64,000 bases of DNA, taken from NCBI GenBank assembly GCA_031367895.1, contig JANLQP010000015.1, positions 1 through 64,000 on the forward strand, in the 5' to 3' direction. The stretch is from Ga0077555 sp031367895. Lineage in GTDB: Bacteria; Pseudomonadota; Alphaproteobacteria; Rhizobiales; Hyphomicrobiaceae. Under the pieces are notes generated by a model that was not told the origin of the DNA, did no database searches, and saw only the letters and a program-made list of their open reading frames with translations. How positions within the stretch are numbered: position 1 is the first letter of the stretch; the number at the start of each line of letters is the position of its first letter. The position numbers were made by a program, and so were the translations under genes. This document shows, one piece after another, positions 38,926 to 47,940 of the stretch.

Positions 38926-40650
38926 TCAACGCTGCCGAACCAGCATGATCACAAGCAGAAGGTTGAGGAATGCCAGCGCGAGCGCCAGCGCACGCCACAC
39001 AGCCACCGGGTTGCGCTCGATCAGCGGGCGGGGCCGATCGTAGCCGAGCAACGGATTCGGATTGCGCAGATCGGCCGTCAATGCGGACAGCGTCTCGGTA
39101 CGGTTGGCGGGTTTCTTTTCAACCGCTTTGCGCAGAGCCGCGTCGACCCAATTGGGAATATCGGAACGCAGACCGCTGGCAGCCACGTATTCGAGCCGGG
39201 AAACGTCGCGGACGCCGGAGAAACCGCGCCCGTAGGGGACTTTTCCCGTCAACATCTCATATGTGATGGCGCCAAGTGCGTAGATGTCGGCGCGGTTGGT
39301 CGGCGGCTCACCCAAATGATACTCGGGTGCGGTGTAGTCGACGGTGCCAACGAGGCTCGGCATTTTGGCCAGTGCCCCGATCTCGTCGAGGCTTGCGGCC
39401 CGTGCCGAACCGAAATCGATGATTTTCACCTTTCCCGCCGGATCAATCATGATGTTCTCGGGCTTCAGATCCTGGTGCAGCACATCCTTGCGGTGGAAAG
39501 CGCGAAGCCCGGTCGCAATCTGGTCTACGATCGCGGTTACCATATCCAAGCTCGGCGTCGGGTTATCGCGCATCCATTGCCGCAACGTTTGCCCGTCGAA
39601 GTAGTCGACGACGTAATAGAGATGCCGCCGCGGGCGCGCCGCCGGCACGACTGCCAGCACATTCGGACTGTTGATCAGTGCGCCGATCCACTCCTCGCGC
39701 GCGAACATTTCTATGTAGCCCGGATCGTCCTCGAAATTGACCGACGGCGTCTTCAGAACCACGCTCTTGCCGGTCTCATTATCGCGCGCCAGATAAACCT
39801 GCGTCCGCTTGCTCGCGTGGATCTCGCTCAACACCGTATAGCCGTCGAATGAATTGCCGGGCGCAAGTTCCGGCGGGAACGGCAACGCCGTCAACGTACG
39901 CAGGTGCGTTGCCTCATCGACGCGGCCGGCGTCGTCGATGCGTACGAGCTGGCATGTCAGGTTGTCATCGGAGCCCTTTGCAAGCGCCGCATCCACGATA
40001 CGTCGGGCGGCGCCTTCAAGATTGCTCGCGGCATCGCCGATGATCCGGATCTGCTCGGCGGGCGTCAGATGATCGTGCACGCCGTCAGTGGTGAAGATCA
40101 GCACATCGGCTTGCTCGACGACTTCCTCGCGGTAGTCGATCTCGAGGTTCTGATCGATGCCGAAAGCGCGGGCGAGGTGTTCATGACCGCGCGCAACTCG
40201 AACGCGATGGTCGCGCGTCAAGGCCTCGATCTTGTCGCCGCGCAGCCGCGCAATGCGCGAGTCGCCAGCGTGAAAGATGTACGCGACACCGGCCTTGAGC
40301 ACGACGCCTGAGAACGTGCTGACCATGCCGCGCTCGGATTGGTGCTGACTTTGGCCCTGCGCGTACAGCCAGCTGTTGACGGCACGCAGAACCACGCCGA
40401 CGGACTTCTTCACGGTCCAAGTCGCGTGCGTCGCGTAATAGTCACCGAGGAAACTCTTGATGCAATTCTCGCTTGCCTCCTTGGCGCCCTCGCTCGACGA
40501 CATGCCGTCGGCGATTGCCATAGCGATGCCCTTGGTCGCGAGCAACGGTGGCTCCGGCACAGCGATGCCGTAAGAATCGTCGTTTCGCGGCTTCCGACCG
40601 GCAATCGAGCATTGATCGATCGTGATGTGAGGGCCAGACGAACCGCTCAT
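38926..40650 (-). CDS. Fused PP2C phosphatase - serine/threonine kinase, membrane-anchored
   Basis: This 574-aa protein joins two opposing activities. Residues 1 to about 245 form a PP2C phosphatase (NDDSYG, ADGMSSSEGA, FHAGDSRIARL, TTDGVHDHL, GSDDNLT). Residues about 265-535 form a Hanks-type kinase with the catalytic lysine in VVLKTPS, HQDLKPENIM (HQD instead of HRD) and IDFGSA. One C-terminal transmembrane helix (LALAFLNLLLVIMLV) anchors it with both domains in the cytoplasm. Its ATG overlaps the transporter stop by four bases. The context suggests control of nitrate/nitrite assimilation by phosphorylation; the target is unknown. Confidence 0.92.
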   Translation of the reverse strand: MSGSSGPHITIDQCSIAGRKPRNDDSYGIAVPEPPLLATKGIAMAIADGMSSSEGAKEASENCIKSFLGDYYATHATWTVKKSVGVVLRAVNSWLYAQGQSQHQSERGMVSTFSGVVLKAGVAYIFHAGDSRIARLRGDKIEALTRDHRVRVARGHEHLARAFGIDQNLEIDYREEVVEQADVLIFTTDGVHDHLTPAEQIRIIGDAASNLEGAARRIVDAALAKGSDDNLTCQLVRIDDAGRVDEATHLRTLTALPFPPELAPGNSFDGYTVLSEIHASKRTQVYLARDNETGKSVVLKTPSVNFEDDPGYIEMFAREEWIGALINSPNVLAVVPAARPRRHLYYVVDYFDGQTLRQWMRDNPTPSLDMVTAIVDQIATGLRAFHRKDVLHQDLKPENIMIDPAGKVKIIDFGSARAASLDEIGALAKMPSLVGTVDYTAPEYHLGEPPTNRADIYALGAITYEMLTGKVPYGRGFSGVRDVSRLEYVAASGLRSDIPNWVDAALRKAVEKKPANRTETLSALTADLRNPNPLLGYDRPRPLIERNPVAVWRALALALAFLNLLLVIMLVRQR

Positions 40651-42125
40651 GCAATGTCGATCATGGCGATCGTGCCATCAGCCATCTCTTCGGCGATCTG
40701 CCCGCGCGGCTCCTCGATGCAGACGAATGTAAGGATGGCACCAAGCGCCGCGGCACAGGCAGCAATGAGGAAAAACGTCTGCACGTCGACGCCGCCATAG
40801 ATCGTGAGGAAGAGAACGCCGCCAACGTTGCCGAATGCGCCGACCATACCAGCGATCTGGCCGGTGAGGCGCCGCTTGATCATCGGCAGCATGGCGTACA
40901 CGGCGCCGTTTCCGGCGTTGACGAAGAGCGAGCAGAGGAACGTCGCCAATACGGCATAGACGATGCCGGTGCCGGTACCCATGAAGCTCATCGCGCCATA
41001 GCCGAGAGCCGTGCCGACGAGGCAGATGTTGAGGATGTTGCGGCGGCCGTAGGCGTCGCTGAGCCAGCCGCCTGCTGGGCGCGCGAAGAAGGTCGTCATG
41101 CCGAAGCTGGCGCCAAGGAAGCCCGCGACCGGCAACGACAGCCCGAACGTGTCTTTGAAGAACAGCGGTAGAATGGACACGACCGCGAGTTCCGAACCGA
41201 AAGTGATCATGTAGGCGATGTCGAGCACGGCGACCTGGCGAAACTTGTAGCGGTGAATGTCGGCGACGGGCTTGGTGAAGATCGAGCTGTTGATGCGCCA
41301 GGTGTCGGCAAGCTGCAAGGCGTAAAGCGCGAGCAACGCGGCGTAGATGGCCCATTCTGCGGTGCGGCCAATGAGGCCGAGGCCGCCCGATCCGAGCTTC
41401 CACGCCAGCACGCCCAGCGCCAGCACGAGCGGGGCCTGCATCGCCGCGTAGAGCACGAGGTCGCCGACGCTGGTCACCTCCATGGCGCCGGCCTTCTTCG
41501 GGGAAAAGTAGGTGGAACCTTTCGGAGTGTCACGTACGGCCCAGTAGTAAATGCCAGCGTAGACGATGGCGATGACGCCGGTGAGGCCAATGGCGAGGCG
41601 CCAGCCATCCGGGCCACCGAACACGGCGGCGAGCGTCGGCAGCGTGATCGCGGCAATCGCCGAGCCGAAGTTGCCGAGCCCGGCATAAAGCCCCTGCGCG
41701 TAGCCCGTCTCCTTCGCCGGAAACCACTCGGCGATCAGGCGGATGCCGACGACGAAACCGGCGCCCACGAAGCCCAGCAGAAACCGCGAGATCGCCAACA
41801 TGCCGTAGGACGTCGCCAACGCGAACATCAGGCAGAGCACGCCCGAGACAGCCAGCAACACCGCATACATGAGACGTGGGCCGAGTTTATCGACAAGCAC
41901 ACCGACGGCGATGCGTGCGGGAATCGTAAGCGCAACGTTGAGGCTCAACAGCCCCGCCACCTCGGCCTTCGACAGGCCGAACGAGTCGCGGATGGAAGCC
42001 ATCAGCGGCGCATGGTTGAACCACACGAGAAAGGTAATGAAGAAGGCCAGCCAACTCCAATGCAGCACCTTGACTTTGGGTTCGCCGCTCAAGAGGCGAA
42101 TGCCCGCCTTGTGCTGATCGGCCAT
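40647..42125 (-). CDS. NarK/NasA-type nitrate/nitrite transporter (MFS)
   Basis: This 492-aa major facilitator protein has about twelve helices. It shows the nitrate/nitrite porter hallmarks WSWLAFFITFLVWFNHAPLM, the signature GLYAGLGNFGSAIAAITLP and the second one GAVYAMLPMIKRRLTGQIAG with GNVGGVLF. An extra pair of helices lies in the central region (about residues 225-275). The ATG at 42125 follows AAGGAGA. It shares an operon with the PP2C-kinase fusion and is divergent from nirBD. Confidence 0.92.
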   Translation of the reverse strand: MADQHKAGIRLLSGEPKVKVLHWSWLAFFITFLVWFNHAPLMASIRDSFGLSKAEVAGLLSLNVALTIPARIAVGVLVDKLGPRLMYAVLLAVSGVLCLMFALATSYGMLAISRFLLGFVGAGFVVGIRLIAEWFPAKETGYAQGLYAGLGNFGSAIAAITLPTLAAVFGGPDGWRLAIGLTGVIAIVYAGIYYWAVRDTPKGSTYFSPKKAGAMEVTSVGDLVLYAAMQAPLVLALGVLAWKLGSGGLGLIGRTAEWAIYAALLALYALQLADTWRINSSIFTKPVADIHRYKFRQVAVLDIAYMITFGSELAVVSILPLFFKDTFGLSLPVAGFLGASFGMTTFFARPAGGWLSDAYGRRNILNICLVGTALGYGAMSFMGTGTGIVYAVLATFLCSLFVNAGNGAVYAMLPMIKRRLTGQIAGMVGAFGNVGGVLFLTIYGGVDVQTFFLIAACAAALGAILTFVCIEEPRGQIAEEMADGTIAMIDIA

Positions 42126-42174
42126 GCGAAGGTCTCCTTGGCTCAACGAATGTCGATTTATCAAGGCGACAGTG

Positions 42175-42189
42175 GCAATTCCCATGCCA
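42175..42189 (-). promoter_or_regulatory. Sigma-54 promoter of the transporter-kinase operon
   Basis: The minus strand reads TGGCATGGGAATTGC: TGGCAT and TTGC with five-base spacing, one mismatch from consensus. It lies 50 bp upstream of the transporter ATG. Confidence 0.72.
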
Positions 42190-42271
42190 GCTCAGGAAGC
42201 AATCTGGCAGGCAAACTATCGTCTTGATATCATTTGACATTCGTGAATTCGCATGTTTTTTGAGCTGCCAT

Positions 42272-42296
42272 GTTGATCGCCTAAATTTTGATCAAC
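42272..42296. promoter_or_regulatory. Palindrome in the divergent nitrate/nitrite promoter region
   Basis: GTTGATC (42272-42278) and GATCAAC (42290-42296) are inverted copies with an 11-bp AT-rich spacer. They are flanked on both sides by the direct repeat AGCTGCC. Lying between two divergent sigma-54 promoters, about 100 bp from one and 150 bp from the other, it is a candidate activator binding site. It does not match the NtrC consensus well. Confidence 0.4.
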
Positions 42297-42425
42297 AGCT
42301 GCCACGCAGCTTAAAAACTGTGCACCGCAGCAGGCGAGGCATCTTGTCTGTCCGACAGGCCACATTGTAAATTTATTTCAATGATTTCATGCAGATAAGC
42401 GCATTCGCGCGCTCCAATGCAACAT

Positions 42426-42440
42426 TGGCACAGCGCTTGC
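42426..42440 (+). promoter_or_regulatory. Sigma-54 promoter of nirBD
   Basis: The sequence TGGCACAGCGCTTGC has perfect -24 (TGGCAC) and -12 (TTGC) elements with five-base spacing. The expected start is near 42452, about 43 bases before the nirB ATG. The leader contains a small GCGCA/TGCGC hairpin. Confidence 0.88.
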
Positions 42441-42494
42441 TTTTGTTAACTGTAAGCGCATCCTTGCGCAGTGCAACATAAGCTCCGAGGGGCC

Positions 42495-44945
42495 ATGAAA
42501 AAGAAACTTGTCGTCATCGGCAACGGCATGGCTCCAGGCCGCGCGCTGGAGAAGCTGCTGCAGGCCTCTCCGGACTCCCACGAGATCACCATTTTCAACG
42601 CCGAACCGCGTGTGAACTATGATCGCATCATGCTCTCGCCCTTGCTGTCGGGTGAGAAATCTTTCGAGCAGATCGTCATCCACGGCGACGGCTGGTACGT
42701 GAAACACGGCGTCACGCTGCTCAAAGGCTGCACGGTCACCGACATCGACCGCGACAAGAAGACCGTCACGACGGCCACGGGCATCACCGCCAACTATGAT
42801 CAGCTGATCATCGCCACCGGATCGTTGCCCATCATCATCCCGGTCCCCGGCGCCAATCTCGCGGGCGTACTGACCTACCGTGATCTCGACGACGTGCAGG
42901 CGATGATGCTCGCCGCCAAGGCGCGCGGCCGCGCTGTCGTCATCGGCGGCGGGTTGCTCGGACTAGAGGCCGCAGCCGGCCTCAAGGAGCAAGGCATGGA
43001 TGTTACCGTCCTGCATCTTATGCCGACTCTGATGGAACGGCAGCTCGATACGACGTCTGGACATCTGCTGCAGCGGGCCTTGGAGGCACGCGGCATCCGA
43101 GTCATCACCCAGGCGAATACGAAAGCGATCCTCGGCGCCAAGCGCGTCGAAGCCGTGGAACTGGCTGACGGCACGCGGCTCCCCGCCGATCTCGTCATCA
43201 TGGCGGTCGGCATCAAGCCGAATGCGGGCATCGCCAAGGCGGCCGGCCTAAAGGTCAATCGCGGGATCCTGGTCGATGCCGGCATGCGCACCAGCGACCC
43301 TGACATCTTCGCGCTCGGCGAGTGCACGGAAGTCGAGGGGCAGGTGTTTGGGCTCGTGGCTCCGCTCTACGAGATGGCGAACGTTGCGGCAGCACAACTT
43401 GCCGGCGACGCAAGCGCCGCGTTCAAGGCGAGCGCGACGGCGACGAAGCTCAAGGTTACCGGCATCAACCTGTTCTCCGCGGGCGACTTCGGCGAGGCTA
43501 AGGACCGCGAGGAGATCGTGCTGCGTGACGCCGCCCGCGGCATCTACAAGCGGCTTGTGCTCAAGGACGGCAAACTGATCGGCATCGTACTTTACGGCGA
43601 CACGGCCGACGGCGCCTGGTTCTTCGACCTGCTCAAGAAGAGTGCGGAAATCAAGGAATTCCGCGACACGCTGATCTTCGGTCCGAGTTACGCTGGAGGT
43701 GCCGCACAGGACCCTATGGCGGCCGTTGCAGCATTGCCGGATGACGCGGAGATCTGCGGCTGCAACGGCGTCTGCAAGGGCAAGATCACCGGCGCTATCG
43801 ACACACTCGGCTTGAAGACCATTGATGACGTGCGCACGCATACGAAGGCGTCAGCCTCGTGCGGCTCGTGCACCGGCCTCGTCGAGCAGCTTTTGAAATC
43901 GAAGCTCGGCGATGGCTACAATCCCGCCGCCGTGCAGCCGATGTGCCCTTGCACGAAGCATGGGCATGACGACGTGCGCCGCCTCGTTGTCGCGAAAGGT
44001 TTGAAGTCGATCCCGGACCTGATGCAGGCGTTGGAGTGGACGACCTCCGCGGGCTGCGCGAAATGCCGGCCGGCGCTCAACTACTATCTGCTCTCGACGT
44101 GGCCCGGCGAGTACCGTGACGACAACCAGTCGCGCTTCATCAACGAGCGCGTGCACGCCAACATCCAGAAGGATGGCACCTACTCGGTCGTTCCGCGCAT
44201 GTGGGGCGGTATGACGAGCGCGAAGGAGCTGCGTGCGATTGCCGACGTGGTCGAGAAGTTCAACATTCCTGCAGTGAAATGCACCGGCGGCCAACGGATC
44301 GACATGCTCGGCATCAAGAAAGAAGACCTGCCTGCCGTCTGGGCTGATCTCAATAAAGCAGGCATGGTCTCGGGCGCGGCCTACGCCAAGGGCCTGCGTA
44401 CAGTCAAAACCTGTGTCGGCACGGAGTGGTGCCGGTTCGGGACGCAGGATTCGACTGGCCTCGGCGTCAAGCTCGAGAAATTCCTGTGGGGGTCTTGGAC
44501 GCCGGCCAAGCTCAAGCTCGCGGTCTCCGGCTGCCCGCGCAACTGCGCCGAGGCAACGTGCAAGGACATCGGCGTCATCTGCGTCGAGTCGGGTTACGAT
44601 ATACATTTCGGCGGCGCCGCCGGTCTCGACATCAAGGGCACCGAGGTGCTCGGACACGTTGCGACCGAGGACGAAGCGATCGAGGTGATCGCCGCGCTGA
44701 CGCAGCTCTATCGCGAGCAAGGCCGCTACCTCGAGCGCGTCTACAAGTGGGCGAAACGCGTTGGCCTCGACACCATTCGCAGGCAGATCATGGACGACGT
44801 CGAACGCCGCAAGGCGCTGCACGGCCGCTTCGTTTACTCGCAGTCCTTCGTGCAGAAGGATCCCTGGGCCGAGCGCGTTGGCGGCCATGACGCGCACGAA
44901 TTCGCGCCAATCGCCGATCTCTCTCGCCTGGAGGCCGCGGAATGA
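42495..44945 (+). CDS. nirB: Assimilatory nitrite reductase large subunit NirB
   Basis: NirB reduces nitrite to ammonium with NAD(P)H in the cytoplasm. The 816-aa protein begins with an FAD/NAD oxidoreductase domain (KKLVVIGNGMAPGRALEKLL). It continues with [2Fe-2S] BFD-like cysteine motifs (CGCNGVC with CGSC; CPC with CAKC). The C-terminal siroheme and 4Fe-4S domain has ligands in TCVGTEWC and SGCPRNC. The ATG at 42495 follows GAGGGG. It overlaps nirD by four bases. Confidence 0.97.
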   Translation: MKKKLVVIGNGMAPGRALEKLLQASPDSHEITIFNAEPRVNYDRIMLSPLLSGEKSFEQIVIHGDGWYVKHGVTLLKGCTVTDIDRDKKTVTTATGITANYDQLIIATGSLPIIIPVPGANLAGVLTYRDLDDVQAMMLAAKARGRAVVIGGGLLGLEAAAGLKEQGMDVTVLHLMPTLMERQLDTTSGHLLQRALEARGIRVITQANTKAILGAKRVEAVELADGTRLPADLVIMAVGIKPNAGIAKAAGLKVNRGILVDAGMRTSDPDIFALGECTEVEGQVFGLVAPLYEMANVAAAQLAGDASAAFKASATATKLKVTGINLFSAGDFGEAKDREEIVLRDAARGIYKRLVLKDGKLIGIVLYGDTADGAWFFDLLKKSAEIKEFRDTLIFGPSYAGGAAQDPMAAVAALPDDAEICGCNGVCKGKITGAIDTLGLKTIDDVRTHTKASASCGSCTGLVEQLLKSKLGDGYNPAAVQPMCPCTKHGHDDVRRLVVAKGLKSIPDLMQALEWTTSAGCAKCRPALNYYLLSTWPGEYRDDNQSRFINERVHANIQKDGTYSVVPRMWGGMTSAKELRAIADVVEKFNIPAVKCTGGQRIDMLGIKKEDLPAVWADLNKAGMVSGAAYAKGLRTVKTCVGTEWCRFGTQDSTGLGVKLEKFLWGSWTPAKLKLAVSGCPRNCAEATCKDIGVICVESGYDIHFGGAAGLDIKGTEVLGHVATEDEAIEVIAALTQLYREQGRYLERVYKWAKRVGLDTIRRQIMDDVERRKALHGRFVYSQSFVQKDPWAERVGGHDAHEFAPIADLSRLEAAE

Positions 44946-45289
44946 CCGCCATGGAAAAAGCCTGGATCGACATCGGCGAAATTTCCGCCATTCCCGTGCA
45001 GGGCGCGCGCCTTGTGAAAACACCCAACGGCTGCATCGCTATCTTCCGCACCAGCGAGACCGAAGCGTTTGCACTCGAGGATCGCTGCCCGCACAAGGAC
45101 GGGCCACTCAGCCAAGGCATCGTGCACGGCCGATCGGTCACCTGCCCGCTGCACAATTGGGTGATCAACCTCGAGACCGGAAAGGCCGAGGGTGCCGACA
45201 CCGGTCAGGTGGCGACCATTCGCCTGAAGGTCGAAGGCGGTCGATTGTTGCTCGACGCGTCGGGATTGCCGGCAATCGGCAAACGGTAG
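44942..45289 (+). CDS. nirD: Nitrite reductase small subunit NirD (Rieske)
   Basis: NirD (115 aa) is the Rieske-type partner of NirB. The cluster ligands are in RCPHKDGPL and VTCPLHNWVINLETG, and the protein has the length and fold of NirD. No nitrate reductase gene (nasA) follows in this window. Confidence 0.95.
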   Translation: MTAMEKAWIDIGEISAIPVQGARLVKTPNGCIAIFRTSETEAFALEDRCPHKDGPLSQGIVHGRSVTCPLHNWVINLETGKAEGADTGQVATIRLKVEGGRLLLDASGLPAIGKR

Positions 45290-45434
45290 AGGGTTTGAGC
45301 ACGATGCACATCGCAGCGCGCCAGCCGACCGGTCATGTGCGGACGGGCATTCGCCCGGGCTCGAGCCAACGCAGACAATTCCGCACTCCCGCAGGTTGCC
45401 GCGCAGGACGCGCCGACGCAGCCAGCACTCGAGG

Positions 45435-45908
45435 CTACCGCCGCCGCTTGATCAATTGCACGGCGGTTTCCATCGCCTGCAGGAACTGCGAGCGGTCAGC
45501 CTTGGTGAACGCAGCGTTGTAGCCCTTCACCTCGCCGGCTTCGCGCAGATCCTGCATCAGCGAGCGCATCGCCAGCGCCATGCCGATGCTGGCCTCGGTG
45601 AATGGTTTGCCCGTCATGCCGATCACCTGCGCACCCGCCTTCAGGCAGCGGCCCGCGAGCGGTATGTCGGCGGTGACGGCAATGTCGTTCGGGCCGACGC
45701 GTTCCGCGATCCAGTTGTCGGCGATATCGGGGCCGTCCTGCACGACGACGCGCTCGATCAGCCAGCTGACGGGCAGCCGCATGAAGCTGTTCGACACGAA
45801 CTTCACGGGCAGCTCGTGCCGCTCGGCAACGCGCACAACCTCGTCCTTCACGGGGCATGCGTCCGCGTCGACGTAGATGATCGTTGTGGGTTTGTCGGGC
45901 GTGGTCAT
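45435..45908 (-). CDS. YaiI/YqxD family protein (DUF188)
   Basis: This 157-aa protein has a PIN/NYN-like fold with IIYVDADACPVKDEVVRVAER at the start and ADIPLAGRCLKAGAQV in the middle, matching the YaiI family. It is widely conserved but has no established function; a nuclease role is inferred from fold. The ATG at 45908 is chosen by family length. Confidence 0.9.
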   Translation of the reverse strand: MTTPDKPTTIIYVDADACPVKDEVVRVAERHELPVKFVSNSFMRLPVSWLIERVVVQDGPDIADNWIAERVGPNDIAVTADIPLAGRCLKAGAQVIGMTGKPFTEASIGMALAMRSLMQDLREAGEVKGYNAAFTKADRSQFLQAMETAVQLIKRRR

Positions 45909-46025
45909 GGATTTGCGATGTGTTGGAGTCACGACGTCGTGAGTATGTGAAGGCGAGAGTCCGTGACGCCCGGAACTTCGATCTTGCATCACGAATTCAC
46001 GCACTCACCAATTCACGACTGGCCT

Positions 46026-46955
46026 TTACCGCAGCGGATGCAGGGGCAAGCCGGCGACGATCTCGTTGCGCAGCGTGCCGAGCCCTTCGACCGTGATCTC
46101 GACCTTGTCGCCGGGCTTCAGCCAAGGGTACTTGTCCTCGCCGTGCGTCAGCGACAACTCCGAGATGCAACCCGTGCCGCAGGTGCCAGAGCCCAGCACA
46201 TCGCCGGCCATGACGTTGGTGCCGCGCGATGCGAACGCCAGCATTTCCTCGAACGACCAGTAGATGTCGGCGAAGTTGGCGCGCGTATACGCGCGGCCAT
46301 TGACCGACGCCGTGATGCCGAGATCGAAGCCCTTCGCTTTGCGCTTCGGCGCCAATTCGTCTGCCGTGACGAGGCACGGGCCGATGCTGGTCGCGAAGTC
46401 CTTGCCTTTGGCTGGCCCAAGTCCGACCAGCATTTCCTTGCGTTGCAAGTCGCGCGCGCTCCAGTCGTTCAGGATCATGTAGCCGATGATGTGCGACGCC
46501 GCTTCCGACACTTTTAGGTTCGAGCAGCGCCGGCCGACCACGGCCGCGACCTCGACCTCGAAATCGAGCTTCAGGCAGCCGGGTGGCACCGCGACCTTGT
46601 CGCCGTCACCCGAAAGCGCGTTCGGATTGGTGAAGTAGAACACCGGGATCTCGTACCATTCGGGGAGCATATCGAGGCCGCGGCTCTTGCGGCCGGCCTT
46701 GACGTGCTGCTCGAAGGCGTAGAAGTCGCGGATCGAGGGTGGCCTCGCAATCGGCGGGCGCAGCTTTACTTGCGAGGCAGCAACGACCGCCGCCGGGTCC
46801 TTCTCGGCCTGCTCGCCGGCGCGCATCAGGTTCTCGCCGTCGTCGCCGAGGAGGTCTTGCAACGCGGCAACGCCACGGATGGCGTGCACCTTGTCGCCGA
46901 TCCAGCGGCCGACGCCCTCGCGTCCAGACTGATCCTGAAACATGACAAAGCGCAT
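46026..46955 (-). CDS. Fumarylacetoacetate hydrolase family protein
   Basis: This 309-aa enzyme of the FAH superfamily hydrolyses or isomerises an acyl-oxo acid. Its metal-binding acidic residues are in LDFEVEVAAVVGR and NDWSARDLQRKEM. The C-terminal half has FEEMLAFASRGTNVMAGDVLGSGTCGTGC. The ATG at 46955 follows GGAGG; the open frame extends further upstream but without family match. The substrate is likely an aromatic breakdown product. Confidence 0.88.
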   Translation of the reverse strand: MRFVMFQDQSGREGVGRWIGDKVHAIRGVAALQDLLGDDGENLMRAGEQAEKDPAAVVAASQVKLRPPIARPPSIRDFYAFEQHVKAGRKSRGLDMLPEWYEIPVFYFTNPNALSGDGDKVAVPPGCLKLDFEVEVAAVVGRRCSNLKVSEAASHIIGYMILNDWSARDLQRKEMLVGLGPAKGKDFATSIGPCLVTADELAPKRKAKGFDLGITASVNGRAYTRANFADIYWSFEEMLAFASRGTNVMAGDVLGSGTCGTGCISELSLTHGEDKYPWLKPGDKVEITVEGLGTLRNEIVAGLPLHPLR

Positions 46956-47101
46956 GGGCGTTCCTCCGCTTGAAACCGAAACGGTGCCCGCAGCCTCGGA
47001 TGGATCGACAGCAGATGTCAATTTGCATCGGCGGCCGTTCTCGGGTGATAGTGTGGTGGTCTGCGCTCCAGTCTGCGTTAAGATCGCAATCGCGTCGATG
47101 G

Positions 47102-47515
47102 ATGAAACGAATGGACGATCCAAAAAGCTTGACATCTGTGCCCCCGGAGGCTCCCGCCAGTGCAGCGGTCGATTGGAAGCGTTGGAAGAAGTGTTTGTCT
47201 ATGGCGGATTGGTTCTTGAAGCTTGAGGCAAAGGACTGGCTTCAACGTAAGAACTCGCTGATTCGTTCGTTGCCGAATGGAACGGTGATTGCAATCAAGA
47301 TCGCTGACGATGTGATCCCTGACGGAATCTATGATTTGCCATTGCTTTTCCCAAATGCCCCCCATGACTGGGAATATGCCAGAGCACCAAACGGGTTGGC
47401 GGCAATGGACAAGTTCGAGGAGTGCTTTGGTAAAAAAGCAATCGCGTGGGTGTATGAAATTGGCGTGCCGATATCGCTGGGAGGCGGATTGTGGGCACTG
47501 TCGTCGGGAGCGTAG
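47102..47515 (+). CDS. Hypothetical protein, low-GC islet
   Basis: This frame of 137 codons has plausible coding content (DWKRWKKCLSMADWFLKLEAKDW, RSLPNGTVIAIKIADDVIPDG) but no family I recognise. Its base composition is less GC-rich than its neighbours. Its end overlaps the start of the aspartic-protease-like frame by 25 bases, which suggests the two belong together. The start could also be the ATG three codons later. The pair sits between the FAH gene and the DUF35-thiolase genes and looks acquired. Confidence 0.45.
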   Translation: MKRMDDPKSLTSVPPEAPASAAVDWKRWKKCLSMADWFLKLEAKDWLQRKNSLIRSLPNGTVIAIKIADDVIPDGIYDLPLLFPNAPHDWEYARAPNGLAAMDKFEECFGKKAIAWVYEIGVPISLGGGLWALSSGA

Positions 47516-47845
47516 ATCATCGCCGGCACCCACTCGTTCGGGTTGAGCGAGTGGAGGATGCGGATGGTTTCGTCGCACTTCTGGATACCGGCTTCAACGG
47601 CGAACTTTTCATCGCAGTCGCCGACGTCGAGCGGCCTTGCTTCCGACTTCGGAGTGGGTTCTCGACAGTCGAGATCGCAGGTGGCGAAACGCGCACCGTT
47701 CAACGAGGCGACGGTGAAATCATCTGGTTGGGCGAACGTCGGCGCGTGGAAGTTTTCGTGTCGATGGACCCGCCTCCGGCACGTCAAGTGGCCCAATCTA
47801 CTCCTGATCGACTTTGCTACCGGCACGATCGAGATCGAAGGCTAG
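47491..47845 (+). pseudogene. Decayed clan AA (retropepsin-like) aspartic protease
   Basis: The frame from GTG at 47491 (MGTVVGSVDHRRHPLVRV) carries the catalytic motif ALLDTGFNGELFIA. It then continues to about codon 98. The expected C-terminal motif LLIDFATGTIEIEG is present but in the +1 frame (ending at the stop at 47843-47845). The LLGT-type segment that should lie between is missing. A small deletion with frameshift near 47780-47800 would explain this. If it is a sequencing error, the gene would be intact apart from the missing segment. Confidence 0.7.
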
Positions 47846-47940
47846 GGTCCAACACGACTCGCAATTCCTGTTTGCGTCGTCGATCGTGGAAGGCTCAGAA
47901 TGAGTAACCAATATAAGCGATAACATCGGAGAAGACGCCC

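Noticed and set aside
42452..42494. ANTAR-type (NasR/NasT) antiterminator leader in front of nirB
   Set aside because: The small hairpin has a four-base loop and lacks the paired hexaloops with A at position 1 and G at position 4; no nasT-like gene is present.
47329..47826. 165-codon minus-strand frame in the accessory islet
   Set aside because: The plus strand carries the recognisable DTGFN and LLIDFATG protease motifs, so the minus frame is a shadow.
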